In this document: piece by piece, positions 36,208 to 47,437 of the stretch
Layout: each line of letters starts with the position of its first letter
Numbering within the stretch: the first letter of the stretch is position 1
From: Spartobacteria bacterium
Lineage (GTDB): Bacteria; Verrucomicrobiota; Verrucomicrobiia; Chthoniobacterales; Chthoniobacteraceae
DNA length: 59,367 nt
Direction: 5' to 3'
NCBI GenBank assembly: GCA_021324825.1
Contig: JAJPII010000012.1
Location: 1 to 59,367, forward strand
The notes under the pieces: generated by a model
What the model saw: the letters and a program-made list of their open reading frames with translations, nothing else
What the model was told of the DNA's origin: nothing
The model's database searches: none
Made by a program: the position numbers and the translations under genes

Positions 36208-37284
36208 GTGATTCTACACAATATATATGGACGTTTCCTTGCCAAACGCCCTCAAGCGGTGGAAGACGACCCTCCCGAAGTGGATAACTCCAAACCATTA
36301 GCGAGTTCCTTCAGCATTCATGACGCCTGTGAAATTACGGCTATAGAGCCGTCGAGAATCCGGTTTATAGAACAGGAGTTCAAGGAGTTTTTCCCCGGGC
36401 TGACACACGGCGCCGGTTTCAACCAGGCCGAGCTCGACCTGATGGGCGAGATTCACGAACGCATCTTCCGGAAGGGCGAGCGCCCCGACGACGTGCGGCG
36501 CGAATTGCGAGGCAAACGCGAGGGGTTCAGGACGATAGCCGTCACGAGCGGAAAGGGCGGAGTGGGCAAAACGACAGTCTCCATCAACCTGGCGATCGCC
36601 CTCTCCCGCGCGGGCCGTCGCGTTCTCCTGTGCGACGCCGATATGGGCCTCGGGAATGTCCACGTCTTCGCGGGCATCTCCCCGCGCGGCACCTTGATGG
36701 ACCTCCTCGAGGGCAAAGCCGCCGCAGAACAAATCCTCTCCCCCGGGCCGGACGGGATGCAGGTGCTATGCAACGCATCCGGCAGTTCGCGGCTGGCGGA
36801 AATCGACCCCCGGGCGCTTGAGAGGCTCCTGCGCGAACTGGAAAGAATCGGCAAGTCTTTCGACATCCTCCTCATCGACACGGGCGCGGGCATCTCCCCG
36901 CACGTCACACAATTCCTGGCGGCGGCGGATGACATCGTCATCGTCACCACCCCGAACATCGCCTCGACACTCGACGCCTACGGCGTCATCAAAGTCTCCC
37001 GGGAAGCGCGCATGCGCGGCCGGCTTCACGTCGTCGTAAACCAGGCGGAAGACGAGAAGCAGTCACAGGCGGTCTATGAAAAGATAAGCGGATGCGCCGA
37101 ACGCTTCCTTGGCGGCCGCCCGTCCAACCTCGGCTGGCTCGCGCGCGACCCCGCGGTCGAGGAAGCCAACCAGGCGCGCACCCCTCTCCTTTCCTCCCGG
37201 CCCGAGCATCCGAACGCGAGGAAGCTCCAGCAAATGGCGGGCGCGCTCTCCGCGGCGGGCGCGCCTTCGCGGGCCGCCGCATGA
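36208..37284 (+). CDS. MerR-like HTH fused to a MinD/ParA ATPase
   Basis: The frame encodes a MerR-type helix-turn-helix (FSIHDACEITAIEPSRIRFI, then FNQAELDLMGEIHERIFRKG) followed by a MinD/FlhG ATPase. The ATPase has a deviant Walker A SGKGGVGKTTVSINLAIALS and a switch region DADMGLGNVHVF, ending PNARKLQQMAGAL. MinD-type enzymes dimerise with ATP and position protein complexes. GTG 36208 is chosen as the first start before the HTH, with no clear ribosome site, so the N-terminus is uncertain. The next gene is an ExeA-like ATPase 24 bp away. Confidence 0.72.
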   Translation: MILHNIYGRFLAKRPQAVEDDPPEVDNSKPLASSFSIHDACEITAIEPSRIRFIEQEFKEFFPGLTHGAGFNQAELDLMGEIHERIFRKGERPDDVRRELRGKREGFRTIAVTSGKGGVGKTTVSINLAIALSRAGRRVLLCDADMGLGNVHVFAGISPRGTLMDLLEGKAAAEQILSPGPDGMQVLCNASGSSRLAEIDPRALERLLRELERIGKSFDILLIDTGAGISPHVTQFLAAADDIVIVTTPNIASTLDAYGVIKVSREARMRGRLHVVVNQAEDEKQSQAVYEKISGCAERFLGGRPSNLGWLARDPAVEEANQARTPLLSSRPEHPNARKLQQMAGALSAAGAPSRAAA

Positions 37285-37308
37285 TGACCACAACCCAAAG
37301 AACAACCC

Positions 37309-38259
37309 ATGGAAGCCCAGCAACTGGAAAGCCTCATCGAGGCCGGCCCTGATTATCCCGTGCAAACCCCGGATGACGATCTCTTGCGGCTGATTGAACA
37401 ACCGGGGGAGCGTGCGCGCGGCGAAACCGCGGGCGAACACGGCGGCGGCAGCGACTTCGTCCGTTTCTACAGCCTGCGGGAAAACCCGTTCTCCGATTCC
37501 GTGAACCCCGCTTACTTCTACAAGACCGACAGCCACGCCGAAGCGCTGGACCGGATGATGATGGCGGTCGAGCACAACGTCTCGCTCGGCATGATAACCG
37601 GCCCCAGCGGCATGGGCAAAACGCTCGTCACGCAACTTTTGCTGCAAAGCCTCGACCCCGCGAAATACCAGGCCATCCTCGTATTGGTAAGCCCCGGCCT
37701 TAGCAAGTCGGGCCTGTTGCGCGAGATTCTCACCGAACTGAGCATAGCCGTGCCGGAAGGAATGCTCCGCACCCAGGACTTGCTGAAGTTGCTTAGCAAC
37801 TACATCATCGACCTCCACCGGCAGGAAAAGCGGCTCGTCATTCTCATCGACGAATGTCATTTCCTTAGTTCCGACTGCCTGCACTTCGTCAGGACGATCA
37901 GCAACATCGAAATCCCCGAGTGCAAACTGACCACAAGCCTATTGTTCGGCGAAGAGCGCTTCGCCGCGCGGCTCGAACACGCCAGCTATGAATCGTTGCG
38001 GAACCGGATGTATCTCCGCGGCGAATTGAAGCCGATGTCGCCGTCCGAATGCGCCCAGTATGTGAAATTCCGCCTCATGATCGCGGGCCGGATGAACGAC
38101 CTCTTCGACCCGGGCGCGTTCCAGGCCATCCACGCGCACTCGGGCGGCGTCTGCAGGAACATCAACAAACTTTGCATGCTGACGTTGCTGCAAGGCGTGC
38201 GGAGAAACAGGCCGGTCATTGATGAAAGCGTCGTAGCCGCCGGAGCGGCCATGATGTAA
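37309..38259 (+). CDS. ExeA/GspA-like AAA ATPase
   Basis: The 316-residue protein has YSLRENPFSDSVNPAYFYKT, the NPF...FY block of ExeA-type ATPases. Walker A is GPSGMGKTLVTQLLL (residues about 98-106) and Walker B RLVILIDECHFLS (about 176-188). An arginine finger region (GGVCRNINKLC) closes the domain. ExeA works in assembly of the type II secretion secretin through the peptidoglycan, so a link to the gsp genes 8 kb away is plausible. The peptidoglycan-binding domain of Aeromonas ExeA is missing here. Confidence 0.82.
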   Translation: MEAQQLESLIEAGPDYPVQTPDDDLLRLIEQPGERARGETAGEHGGGSDFVRFYSLRENPFSDSVNPAYFYKTDSHAEALDRMMMAVEHNVSLGMITGPSGMGKTLVTQLLLQSLDPAKYQAILVLVSPGLSKSGLLREILTELSIAVPEGMLRTQDLLKLLSNYIIDLHRQEKRLVILIDECHFLSSDCLHFVRTISNIEIPECKLTTSLLFGEERFAARLEHASYESLRNRMYLRGELKPMSPSECAQYVKFRLMIAGRMNDLFDPGAFQAIHAHSGGVCRNINKLCMLTLLQGVRRNRPVIDESVVAAGAAMM

Positions 38260-38264
38260 GCCCG

Positions 38265-38429
38265 ATGGATCGCTACAGCAAAACGCTCCTGAGGAAAGGA
38301 GCCGCCCCGGTAAAGAAAGCCGCGCCCCGCGCCGCGACGACCACCGCGGACGAAGAAGCCCTCCTGCTAAAAGCTCCCGCCCCGGCGAACAGCGCCGCGC
38401 CGCGAAAGACCAGCGGGAAAGATCGTTAG
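38265..38429 (+). CDS. Small basic protein of 54 residues
   Basis: ATG 38265 is 5 bp after the ExeA-like stop and opens a 54-residue protein, MDRYSKTLLRKGAAPVKKAA to SGKDR, full of Ala, Pro and Lys. No fold is recognised. The tight spacing after the ATPase supports translation. It could be an intrinsically disordered accessory protein. Confidence 0.4.
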   Translation: MDRYSKTLLRKGAAPVKKAAPRAATTTADEEALLLKAPAPANSAAPRKTSGKDR

Positions 38430-38628
38430 ACTCAGGCGGCGGGGAGGCGGGCGCCACAATAAACAATTTAAACAATTCCCGCCTACCGCATAGCTCAAAC
38501 CGCTTTAGCCCAAACCTATTTAACTTAAGCCGGCCCAACGGGGAGCAACTGAACCAGCCAGCCGGGCGGCGGACAATGGACCGTTACGAGCTCGGGAGAA
38601 GCGCCGTTTAACAAGATGCAGGGGAAAT
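38430..38628. other. Intergenic, nothing recognised
   Basis: The bases between the 54-residue gene and the fragment at 38629 carry no convincing reading frame. The first part (38460-38530) is AT-rich, with repeated AACAATT. No structural RNA was recognised. Confidence 0.4.
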
Positions 38629-38825
38629 ATGAAACGTCAAGGTCTGCATCAGTGATCCTTGGGAGTTTCCATGGCAAAGCTTCACTGCCGAAATTCAGGA
38701 AAAGCAGGATGAATATTTGCTGATAAAGTTGCGCGAACAAATCCACTATAAAAATACGGATGTGATTCAAATGATTGCTCGTCCCAGACACAAAGGAGAG
38801 TCGCTTGATTGGATCGAACAAGGCC
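38629..38825 (+). pseudogene. Short gene with a one-base frameshift after its start
   Basis: A ribosome site GGGG (38621-38624) precedes ATG 38629-38631. Removing one A from the AAA run directly after it gives MNVKVCISDPWEFPWQSFTA, and the frame then continues coherently to HKGESLDWIEQ. With the actual sequence the ATG frame stops after eight codons. The right end runs into the antisense of atpC, so the 3' end is also lost. The family is not recognised. Confidence 0.45.
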
Positions 38826-39239
38826 CTAGTGATGCGTGCGGCGTTTTACGTGCAACTGGGCCATCGATTTGTTCAAACTGGCCAGGACGGCGGCGTTTTC
38901 TTCCGCGCCCAGGTCTTTGTTCTTGATCGCGGCTTGCGCGCGCTCGACGGCTTTCTCCGCGGCGCTCTCGTCGATGGCGGATTCCTCGATCGCCATGTCC
39001 GTGAGGACGGAGACGCGTTCCTGCGTTATCTCGACGAAGCCTTCGCCCACCGCGAGGTAGAGGTCTTGCTGTCCCTTGCGGGTGACCTTCAATGCGCCGG
39101 GCGTCAACTGTGTCATGAGCGGGACGTGTTGCGGCAGGACGCCCATTTCCCCCTCGATGCCCGGGATGACGACCATGTCGACATCCTCCGAATAGGTTCT
39201 CGCTTCCGGGGTTACGATTTCGAGACGCAAGGTGGCCAT
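38826..39239 (-). CDS. atpC: ATP synthase epsilon subunit
   Basis: The 137-residue protein begins LRLEIVTPEARTYSEDVDMV and contains GEMGVLPQHVPLMTQLTPG, the typical beta-sandwich of the epsilon subunit. Helical C-terminal residues (EKAVERAQAAIKNKDLG) follow. It regulates coupling and ATP hydrolysis in the F1 stalk. It is the last gene of atpBEFHAGDC on the minus strand. Confidence 0.95.
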   Translation of the reverse strand: MATLRLEIVTPEARTYSEDVDMVVIPGIEGEMGVLPQHVPLMTQLTPGALKVTRKGQQDLYLAVGEGFVEITQERVSVLTDMAIEESAIDESAAEKAVERAQAAIKNKDLGAEENAAVLASLNKSMAQLHVKRRTHH

Positions 39240-39256
39240 ATGACGCCGGTTTCCGG

Positions 39257-41561
<2,305 letters not shown>

Positions 41562-41564
41562 CTT

Positions 41565-43097
41565 TTAACGGAAGGTGGTTTTGAAGTCGTTCACCGCCGC
41601 CTTTAGTTCTTCCTCGACTTCCTTGTCGACCTGTTTTTTTTCCCGGATTTTCGCGAGGACGCCTTCCTTGCGGGTGCCGAGGTAGTCCTGGAGCTTGTTC
41701 TGGTATTCCTTCACGCGATCCGTGGGGACTTCGTCGAGATAACCGTTCTGCATGGCCCAGAGGACGGCGACCTGCTGCTCGACCGGGATGGGCGAATACT
41801 GCGGCTGCTTGAAGAGTTCGACGATCCTGCCGCCGCGGTCGAGTTGGGCCTTGGTCTTGGCGTCGAGGTCGGAGCCGAATTGCGCGAAGGCCGCCAGTTC
41901 GCGGAACTGGGCGAGATCGAGCTTCACCTTGCCCGCGACTTGCTTGATGGCCTTGATCTGCGCCGCGGAACCGACGCGGCTGACCGAGAGGCCGACCGAA
42001 ATGGCGGGCCGGATGCCCTGGTAGAACAAGTCGGTTTCCAGGTAAATCTGGCCATCGGTGATGGAGATGACGTTGGTCGGGATGTAAGCGGAAACGTCGC
42101 CCGCCTGCGTCTCGACGATGGGGAGCGCGGTGAGGGAGCCGCCGCCCGCCTGCTCGTTGACGCGGGCGCTTCTTTCGAGGAGGCGGCTGTGCAGGTAGAA
42201 GACGTCGCCCGGGTACGCTTCGCGGCCGGAGGGGCGCTTCAAGACGAGGGAAACCTGGCGGTACGCCACGGCGTGCTTGGAGAGATCGTCGTAGACGATG
42301 AGGGCGTCCATGCCGTGGTCCATGAACCATTCGCCCATCGCCGCTCCCGCGAACGGGGCGAGATATTGGTTCGTGGCCGAATCGGATGCGGGGGCGGAGA
42401 CGATGGTCGTGTATTTCATCGCGCCGGCGGCTTCGAGGATCGCGATGGAGCGGGCGATGTTCGAGTTCTTCTGCCCGATGCCGACGTAGATGCAATAGAG
42501 CGGGCGGAAATCCTTCGCGCCGCTTTCCTCGCCAACCTTGTTGAGGCGGGCCTGGCTGATGATGGTGTCGATGGCGATGGTGGTCTTGCCGGTCGCGCGG
42601 TCGCCGATGATCAGTTCGCGCTGGCCGCGCCCGATGGGGATCATGGCGTCGACGGCCATGATGCCGGTTTGCACGGGCTGGCTGACGCTGCGGCGCTTGA
42701 TGATGCCGGGCGCGATTTTCTCGATGGGGTAGCTGACTTCGTTCTTGACCGGGCCCTTGCCGTCGATCGGTTCGCCCAGGGTGTTGACGACGCGGCCAAG
42801 GAGCGCTTTGCCGACGGGGACTTGCAGGAGCCGGCCCGTGGTCTTCACTTCGTCGCCCTCGGAGACGCTGGCCGTGTCGCCGAGAAGGATGCACCCGACT
42901 TCGGATTCCTCCAGGTTCAAGGCGAGGCCGTACTCGCCGTTGGGAAATTCGATCATTTCGTTGAGCATCACGTCGCTGAGACCTTCGATCTTCGCGACGC
43001 CGTCGCCCACCTCGCGGACGATGCCGGTGTTGGACTTGGTGGTCGCGGTCTTGAGGCCTGCGATCTTCGTTTCGAGTTCCTGTAGTATCGTGCTCAT
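41565..43097 (-). CDS. atpA: ATP synthase alpha subunit
   Basis: The 510-residue protein has the P-loop [33 protein letters not shown] and the alpha-specific [20 protein letters not shown]. It pairs with beta to form the F1 hexamer and holds the regulatory nucleotide sites. Size and end are normal, and the gene begins 6 bp after atpH. Confidence 0.98.
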   Translation of the reverse strand: MSTILQELETKIAGLKTATTKSNTGIVREVGDGVAKIEGLSDVMLNEMIEFPNGEYGLALNLEESEVGCILLGDTASVSEGDEVKTTGRLLQVPVGKALLGRVVNTLGEPIDGKGPVKNEVSYPIEKIAPGIIKRRSVSQPVQTGIMAVDAMIPIGRGQRELIIGDRATGKTTIAIDTIISQARLNKVGEESGAKDFRPLYCIYVGIGQKNSNIARSIAILEAAGAMKYTTIVSAPASDSATNQYLAPFAGAAMGEWFMDHGMDALIVYDDLSKHAVAYRQVSLVLKRPSGREAYPGDVFYLHSRLLERSARVNEQAGGGSLTALPIVETQAGDVSAYIPTNVISITDGQIYLETDLFYQGIRPAISVGLSVSRVGSAAQIKAIKQVAGKVKLDLAQFRELAAFAQFGSDLDAKTKAQLDRGGRIVELFKQPQYSPIPVEQQVAVLWAMQNGYLDEVPTDRVKEYQNKLQDYLGTRKEGVLAKIREKKQVDKEVEEELKAAVNDFKTTFR

Positions 43098-43103
43098 AAA
43101 TTC

Positions 43104-43505
43104 CTAAACGTGGTTGATCTCTTCGCTCAAGCGCGCCAGCCTGTTGCGGACGCTGCCGTCCCAAACGTCGTTCCCGATCTTGATCCGCAGCCCTCCGATG
43201 AGGTCTGCGTTGACCCGGAAATCCGTGGTGAGGTCGCCGCCGTATTTTGACTTGAGGTCGTTCTCGACCGCGCGGCTGGTCTCCGCGCTCAAGGCGGCGG
43301 CGCTTTCGATGATGGCGTGCCGCTTCTCCACCTCCAGCCGGATGAGGCGGTGGTAATCCTTCAAAATCGCCAGGTAATGGCGGGGCTTCGCGGACAGGAT
43401 GGATTCCACCACGGCGGCGATCCGGGTGTTATCCAGTTTTCCGTCCGCAAAACTGCTCTGGAACAGCTGCCGGGAGAGCTTTCTCGAATCCTTGTTCAGC
43501 TTCAT
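43104..43505 (-). CDS. atpH: ATP synthase delta subunit, short form
   Basis: The 133-residue protein matches the C-terminal domain and part of the helical domain of delta (OSCP), with LTTDFRVNADLIGGLRIKIG and DGSVRNRLARL near its end. The usual length is about 175-180 residues, so about 45 N-terminal residues are missing relative to the common form. Position between atpF and atpA and the clean end support the identity. The short form may be a lineage feature. Confidence 0.87.
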   Translation of the reverse strand: MKLNKDSRKLSRQLFQSSFADGKLDNTRIAAVVESILSAKPRHYLAILKDYHRLIRLEVEKRHAIIESAAALSAETSRAVENDLKSKYGGDLTTDFRVNADLIGGLRIKIGNDVWDGSVRNRLARLSEEINHV

Positions 43506-43520
43506 ATGGGCGCTCTCTCC

Positions 43521-44072
43521 TCAGGCTGTGGCTTGCCGCGCGGTTTCCTGCGCGAGCCGGGTCTGGTCCTCCGGCGTGAGGATCTTGCCGGTGACCTTGG
43601 ACGTGGTGTCGATGACCAGGCGGGCCATCTCGTTTTTCACCTCGGCAAGGATGCGGTCGTGCTCGATCATCGTGGTCTCGCGCGCCTTGGCCAGGATTTG
43701 CTCCGCCTCCACGATGGCCTGTTGCTGCTTGCGCTCGACGAGGACGCTGCCGCTCGCCTTCGCTTCGTCGATCATCCGTTGCGCCTCGGCGTTGCCCTTC
43801 GCGAGAATCTCGGCGTACCGCTTCTCGGCCTCGGCCAGTTCTTTCTTGATTCTGTCCGCGTTCGCGAGGCCTTCGGCGATGCGTTGCCTGCGCTCTTCCA
43901 GGACGGTGAGGACGGGTTTATACGCGAAGAAATAGAGGAGGATCGCGACGATGAGGAAACTGAGAATCTGCGAGATGAAAAGCCACCATTGGACGCCGAA
44001 GGTCTCGCCGGTTTCTTTTGCCAGTTCCATCATGCCGCCAGAGTCAGCCGCGAGGAATAGGAAGGAAGTCAT
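43521..44072 (-). CDS. atpF: ATP synthase b subunit
   Basis: The 183-residue protein has one N-terminal membrane helix (WLFISQILSFLIVAILLYFF). A long charged coiled coil follows (RRQRIAEGLANADRIKKELA and later), as expected for the peripheral stalk. Some acidic N-terminal residues come before the membrane segment. It is in the standard position between atpE and atpH. Confidence 0.95.
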   Translation of the reverse strand: MTSFLFLAADSGGMMELAKETGETFGVQWWLFISQILSFLIVAILLYFFAYKPVLTVLEERRQRIAEGLANADRIKKELAEAEKRYAEILAKGNAEAQRMIDEAKASGSVLVERKQQQAIVEAEQILAKARETTMIEHDRILAEVKNEMARLVIDTTSKVTGKILTPEDQTRLAQETARQATA

Positions 44073-44152
44073 AGCCTGTTATCTTTGAAAGGGATGTGGC
44101 CGGTGGGGGGCGGGGCGCGGAACCCAAGGCGGGTTCCGCGCGCCCAGGGAGG

Positions 44153-44407
44153 TCATTTCAGCAGGAAGATCGCGAAGAACACGATGCCTTCGGCGAAGGC
44201 GGTGCTCAGGATCGCCTGAACGAGGATCGGGGTGGCCGCGCCGGGATTGCGTCCGACGGCCTCCGAAGCCTTCATGCCGATGAGTCCCACGCCGAGCGCG
44301 GCGCCAAGAGCCGCCAGACCGACGTGAACATTTCCGTGTAATCCTCCTGCGACATCGGCCGCGGCTCCGGCCGCCGCCGTTACATCAGCTAACATGGGTG
44401 TCATCAT
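44153..44407 (-). CDS. atpE: ATP synthase c subunit
   Basis: The 84-residue hydrophobic hairpin contains the loop motif GRNPGAATPILVQAILSTAF and the ion-carrying Glu in AFAEGIVFFAIFLL. The sequence around this Glu lacks the Ser-Thr set that defines Na+ specificity, so proton transport is more likely. A Met at codon 2 or 5 could also be the start. It forms the rotor ring with subunit a. Confidence 0.95.
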   Translation of the reverse strand: MMTPMLADVTAAAGAAADVAGGLHGNVHVGLAALGAALGVGLIGMKASEAVGRNPGAATPILVQAILSTAFAEGIVFFAIFLLK

Positions 44408-44480
44408 TGTTTCCTTTGTGTTTGTTGTCCCGGCGTCCGTCGCTGTCTATGCACGATCCGAACGCCGAAAGTCTATAAAA

Positions 44481-45395
44481 TCAGTGGTGTCCGTGCCCTT
44501 CCACTTCCTCGGCGATCAGCAGGGTGAAGACCGCGGTCAGCAGCATAAAGACGAGCGCCTGGACGAGGCCGACCAGAAGTTCCATGAAGTAAAACGGCAC
44601 CGGGATGAGCCACGCGAGCGACGGCACGAGCTTGGCCATCGCCTCCAGCATATTCTCGCCCGCGAAGATATTGCCGTAGAGACGGAAGCTGAGCGAGACC
44701 GGGCGGAAGAGAATGGAGACCACCTCGAGAACGCCCACGAGCAGGAAAACGAAGACCATGAGAACCTTCAGCGCGCCCTTCGTGTCGCCCTTGGGTCCGA
44801 AGATGTGGAACAGCGCCCCGCCGACGCCGTGCGCCTGGACGGCCCACACGATCCAGCAGGCGAAGAAGATGGTGGCCATGGCGAGCGTCATGTTGAGGTC
44901 GGCGTTCGGGCCGCGGAGGAGCGGATGCGTTATCTCAAACAAGCCGCCCTGCTCGGATTTGTAGCCCCAGCCGATGGTGCCCACGCCGGGGACAAGGCTG
45001 AACCAATTCGTAAAGAGGATGAAGATGAACACTGTGGCGAAGAACCAGAATGTCTTCTTCACCAGTTTGTGGCCGATGACGCTCTCCAGGAAGTTGTAGA
45101 GGCTCTCCACGAGCCATTCCCAGAAGTTCTGCGCGCCGGAGGGTATCTGCTGGATGTTCCGGGTCGCGTATTGGGAAAAGGCGATGAGGCCGAGGGCCAC
45201 GATCCACGTCACGAGCATCGAGTTGGTGACGACAAAGGGCCCGATGTGCGCGAGCGGCACCGCGAACCGGGGCATCGCCTTCTCCGCGGTTTCGGCGGCG
45301 AAAACGCCCCGGGGCGTCGCCACGAGGAGACAGAACGCCAGCGGATGAAGCAGGCGCCGCGGCGGTGAAAACCGTTTAGGCGAAGTATTGGGCAT
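44481..45395 (-). CDS. atpB: ATP synthase a subunit
   Basis: From the ATG at 45395 this 304-residue protein begins MPNTSPKRFSPPRRLLHPLA, a signal-like N-terminus. It then has multiple membrane helices, with SLSFRLYGNIFAGENMLEAM carrying the essential Arg. It lines the proton half channels. The unusual N-terminal extension and the phrases IPSGAQNFWEWLVESLYNFL and LFTNWFSLVPGVGTIGWGYK are of the type seen in Verrucomicrobiota. It leads the atp operon. Confidence 0.93.
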   Translation of the reverse strand: MPNTSPKRFSPPRRLLHPLAFCLLVATPRGVFAAETAEKAMPRFAVPLAHIGPFVVTNSMLVTWIVALGLIAFSQYATRNIQQIPSGAQNFWEWLVESLYNFLESVIGHKLVKKTFWFFATVFIFILFTNWFSLVPGVGTIGWGYKSEQGGLFEITHPLLRGPNADLNMTLAMATIFFACWIVWAVQAHGVGGALFHIFGPKGDTKGALKVLMVFVFLLVGVLEVVSILFRPVSLSFRLYGNIFAGENMLEAMAKLVPSLAWLIPVPFYFMELLVGLVQALVFMLLTAVFTLLIAEEVEGHGHH

Positions 45396-45542
45396 GGAGG
45401 TCCGAGGGGACTTCCGATTGAACAATGTTAAGTGAAAAGCGCAAGCCTCAAATTGGCGAAATAAGAAAAATTCATTTATCAAAAATTTTTGGCGCGCCCG
45501 GATTTGACGAATCGCGCATGTCGAACTATCGGTGTCGCCTTT

Positions 45543-45938
45543 ATGTCAGAATCACCCACAGCATTGGACCAGATCGCACAGCTTCAGGCCCAGATAGAAC
45601 ACCTGAAGCTCGGGGCGATAAACGAACTCAAATCGAAGATAGCGGAAACCCGCCGGACGCTTGCCGAACAGGAAGCGGAACTCGCGGGGCTAACGGGCCG
45701 GGAAGTCGCGGAGACCGCGCCGCTGAAGAGGACGCGCCGCCCCTCCGTCACCGACGAGCAGTTGAAACCGCAAGTCCTGGCCGTCATGGCGGCGGACGGA
45801 AGAAACGGCATGAACGCCAAGGGCATCGCCGAGAAAACGGGGCACGACGCGGTGAGGATTCGCAAGTTCATCCAGGAGAACCCGAAATTCCTGAAGCGGC
45901 AAGGCAGCGGCCCGGGGACGAAGTTCTTCCTGCCCTAA
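45543..45938 (+). CDS. Coiled-coil protein with C-terminal winged-helix-like domain
   Basis: Starting at ATG 45543, the 131-residue protein has a coiled coil (QIAQLQAQIEHLKLGAINEL and following). The C-terminal region GMNAKGIAEKTGHDAVRIRK-F resembles a winged-helix DNA-binding fold. Basic residues in the linker (LKRTRRPSV) support nucleic-acid binding. It is divergent from the atp operon. The function is unknown, and a nucleoid-type or regulatory protein is possible. Confidence 0.6.
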   Translation: MSESPTALDQIAQLQAQIEHLKLGAINELKSKIAETRRTLAEQEAELAGLTGREVAETAPLKRTRRPSVTDEQLKPQVLAVMAADGRNGMNAKGIAEKTGHDAVRIRKFIQENPKFLKRQGSGPGTKFFLP

Positions 45939-45992
45939 GTTCCGCGCATCCCGGGTTTGCGGTTCAAGAGCGTTCCTGGTATACAAGGGAGC

Positions 45993-46451
45993 GTGTCCCG
46001 ACAACCCGGCTTTACCTTGCTTGAGTTGTGTCTCGCCATCGCGATTAGCGTCATTATTTTCTCCGCCGCGCTGCCGAGCCTCGGGGGGCTTTTAAACGAG
46101 CGGCGGCTCAAACACAGCTTCGAGACCTTCGACGCCCTCGCGGACGAGGCGCGCCAGTTAAGCATGAGCCGGCGAGAAGCCTATCTCCTCATCTGGGAGA
46201 GGTCGGCGATAGCCCTGCGGCAGAAGGATTCGGCGGCGGAGGTCTCGCATCTCGATTTTACAGGCAACGAGAAATACGATCTCGCGCTCCCGGCGGCCCT
46301 GACGCCGAATCCTCCCAGGCAATGGGTCTTCTGGCCAACGGGAACTTGCGAACCGGCGGAGGTCTCCTATAGCGGCGATGCGGGGAGATGGAGCGCGAGC
46401 TACGATCCTCTCACGGGACGGGGAACGCTCACCTTGCATGAGAACCGCTGA
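45993..46451 (+). CDS. gspH: Type II secretion pseudopilin, GspH-like
   Basis: GTG 45993 follows an AAGGGA ribosome site. The protein begins VSRQPGFTLLELCLAIAISV, with a Gly-Phe-Thr-Leu-Leu-Glu prepilin peptidase site and a hydrophobic helix. After processing it would join the pseudopilus tip. The rest (152 residues in all) is a typical globular domain. It is the first of six overlapping genes read in the same direction. H-type assignment is from order and size, not from a diagnostic residue. Confidence 0.75.
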   Translation: MSRQPGFTLLELCLAIAISVIIFSAALPSLGGLLNERRLKHSFETFDALADEARQLSMSRREAYLLIWERSAIALRQKDSAAEVSHLDFTGNEKYDLALPAALTPNPPRQWVFWPTGTCEPAEVSYSGDAGRWSASYDPLTGRGTLTLHENR

Positions 46452-46818
46452 CTCCACCGGCGCCTTCGCCTTGCTGGAAACGATGGTTGGGGTGGCTGTT
46501 TTCGCTCTCGGCCTCCTGGCGCTGGGCGCATGCGTGGAAAATTGCATGACCGCGGAACGGGCCAATGCCGCCGACCAGCGCGCCAGGCTGGCGCTGCAAA
46601 ACGGCATGGCCGAGATCGAGTCCGGCGCCGCCGCGAGAACCGGCGCGCTGGACGGGATGTTCTCGGGCATCACCTTGAAGGAGACCCTCACCCCTCTCAA
46701 TGCGAAGAACGAGAAGGAACAGGATTTGGCGGGGCTGACGCGCGTCGAGCTCGAAGCGGATTGGCGGGAAGGCAGGCAGTCGGAATCAAAGGAAATATTC
46801 TTCTATGTCCTGCGCTAG
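46438..46818 (+). CDS. gspI: Type II secretion pseudopilin, GspI-like
   Basis: The ATG at 46438 overlaps the previous stop by 14 bp. The 126-residue protein starts MRTADSTGAFALLETMVGVA, a divergent prepilin site in which FALLE replaces FTLLE, followed by a hydrophobic helix. This is the size of GspI. It shares the operon with the other pseudopilins. Confidence 0.68.
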   Translation: MRTADSTGAFALLETMVGVAVFALGLLALGACVENCMTAERANAADQRARLALQNGMAEIESGAAARTGALDGMFSGITLKETLTPLNAKNEKEQDLAGLTRVELEADWREGRQSESKEIFFYVLR

Positions 46819-47437
46819 CGCATCCAAGAAGAGCGCGTTCACGCTTCTCGAAATAATGCTGGCTGTCTGGATCATGGCGCTGGTGACTATAAGCATGTTC
46901 CGGTTCATGGACTCAAATCTTCAGGCCATCCGCATTTCCCTGGAAACAGGCGCCCGGGAGGAGGCCCTGCGCTCGCTTGCCGCGTTGGTGCGAGCCGAGT
47001 TGGGCGGTCTGCCTCCCGCCTTGCAAGGCGCCCTGCTGGGAGAAGCGCACATCTTCCAGGGCGTGCCGGCCGACGAACTGCGGTGGAAATGCGAAGCGGG
47101 CAACGGACTGCTGACCGCGAACGCGGACGGAGAATACGAGGCGACCTTGACGGTGCGTCGCGACAGCGTGTCCGGCGCATCCCGGCTAAGCCTGCGCCGC
47201 GTGCGCGTGGACGGGCAGGACGACGCTTCGAAGGAGTCCTGGCGCGATTTGATGGAAAGGGTGGATGGAATCGAGTTTCGCTATTTCGATTCCCACAATA
47301 ATTCCTGGGTGGATAACTGGAATGACGCGAGCGGGCGGCCCGCCCTGGTGCGGATGCGCGTCTGGCGGGACAAAGACGCCGTTCCCTACGAAGCGGTTTT
47401 CCCCGCGTCGCGCGCGCAATCGCTCCCCTCCCCATGA
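46805..47437 (+). CDS. gspJ: Type II secretion pseudopilin, GspJ-like
   Basis: The 210-residue protein has KSAFTLLEIMLAVWIMALVT, a clear prepilin site with Glu+5, and a larger globular domain including LSLRRVRVDGQDDASKESWR. Its length fits GspJ. It overlaps the previous gene by 14 bp and the next by 4 bp. Confidence 0.72.
   Translation: MSCASASKKSAFTLLEIMLAVWIMALVTISMFRFMDSNLQAIRISLETGAREEALRSLAALVRAELGGLPPALQGALLGEAHIFQGVPADELRWKCEAGNGLLTANADGEYEATLTVRRDSVSGASRLSLRRVRVDGQDDASKESWRDLMERVDGIEFRYFDSHNNSWVDNWNDASGRPALVRMRVWRDKDAVPYEAVFPASRAQSLPSP

Noticed and set aside
45504..45532. A TTGACG/TATCGG promoter for the gene at 45543
   Set aside because: The -10 box is poor and would leave almost no untranslated leader before the ATG.
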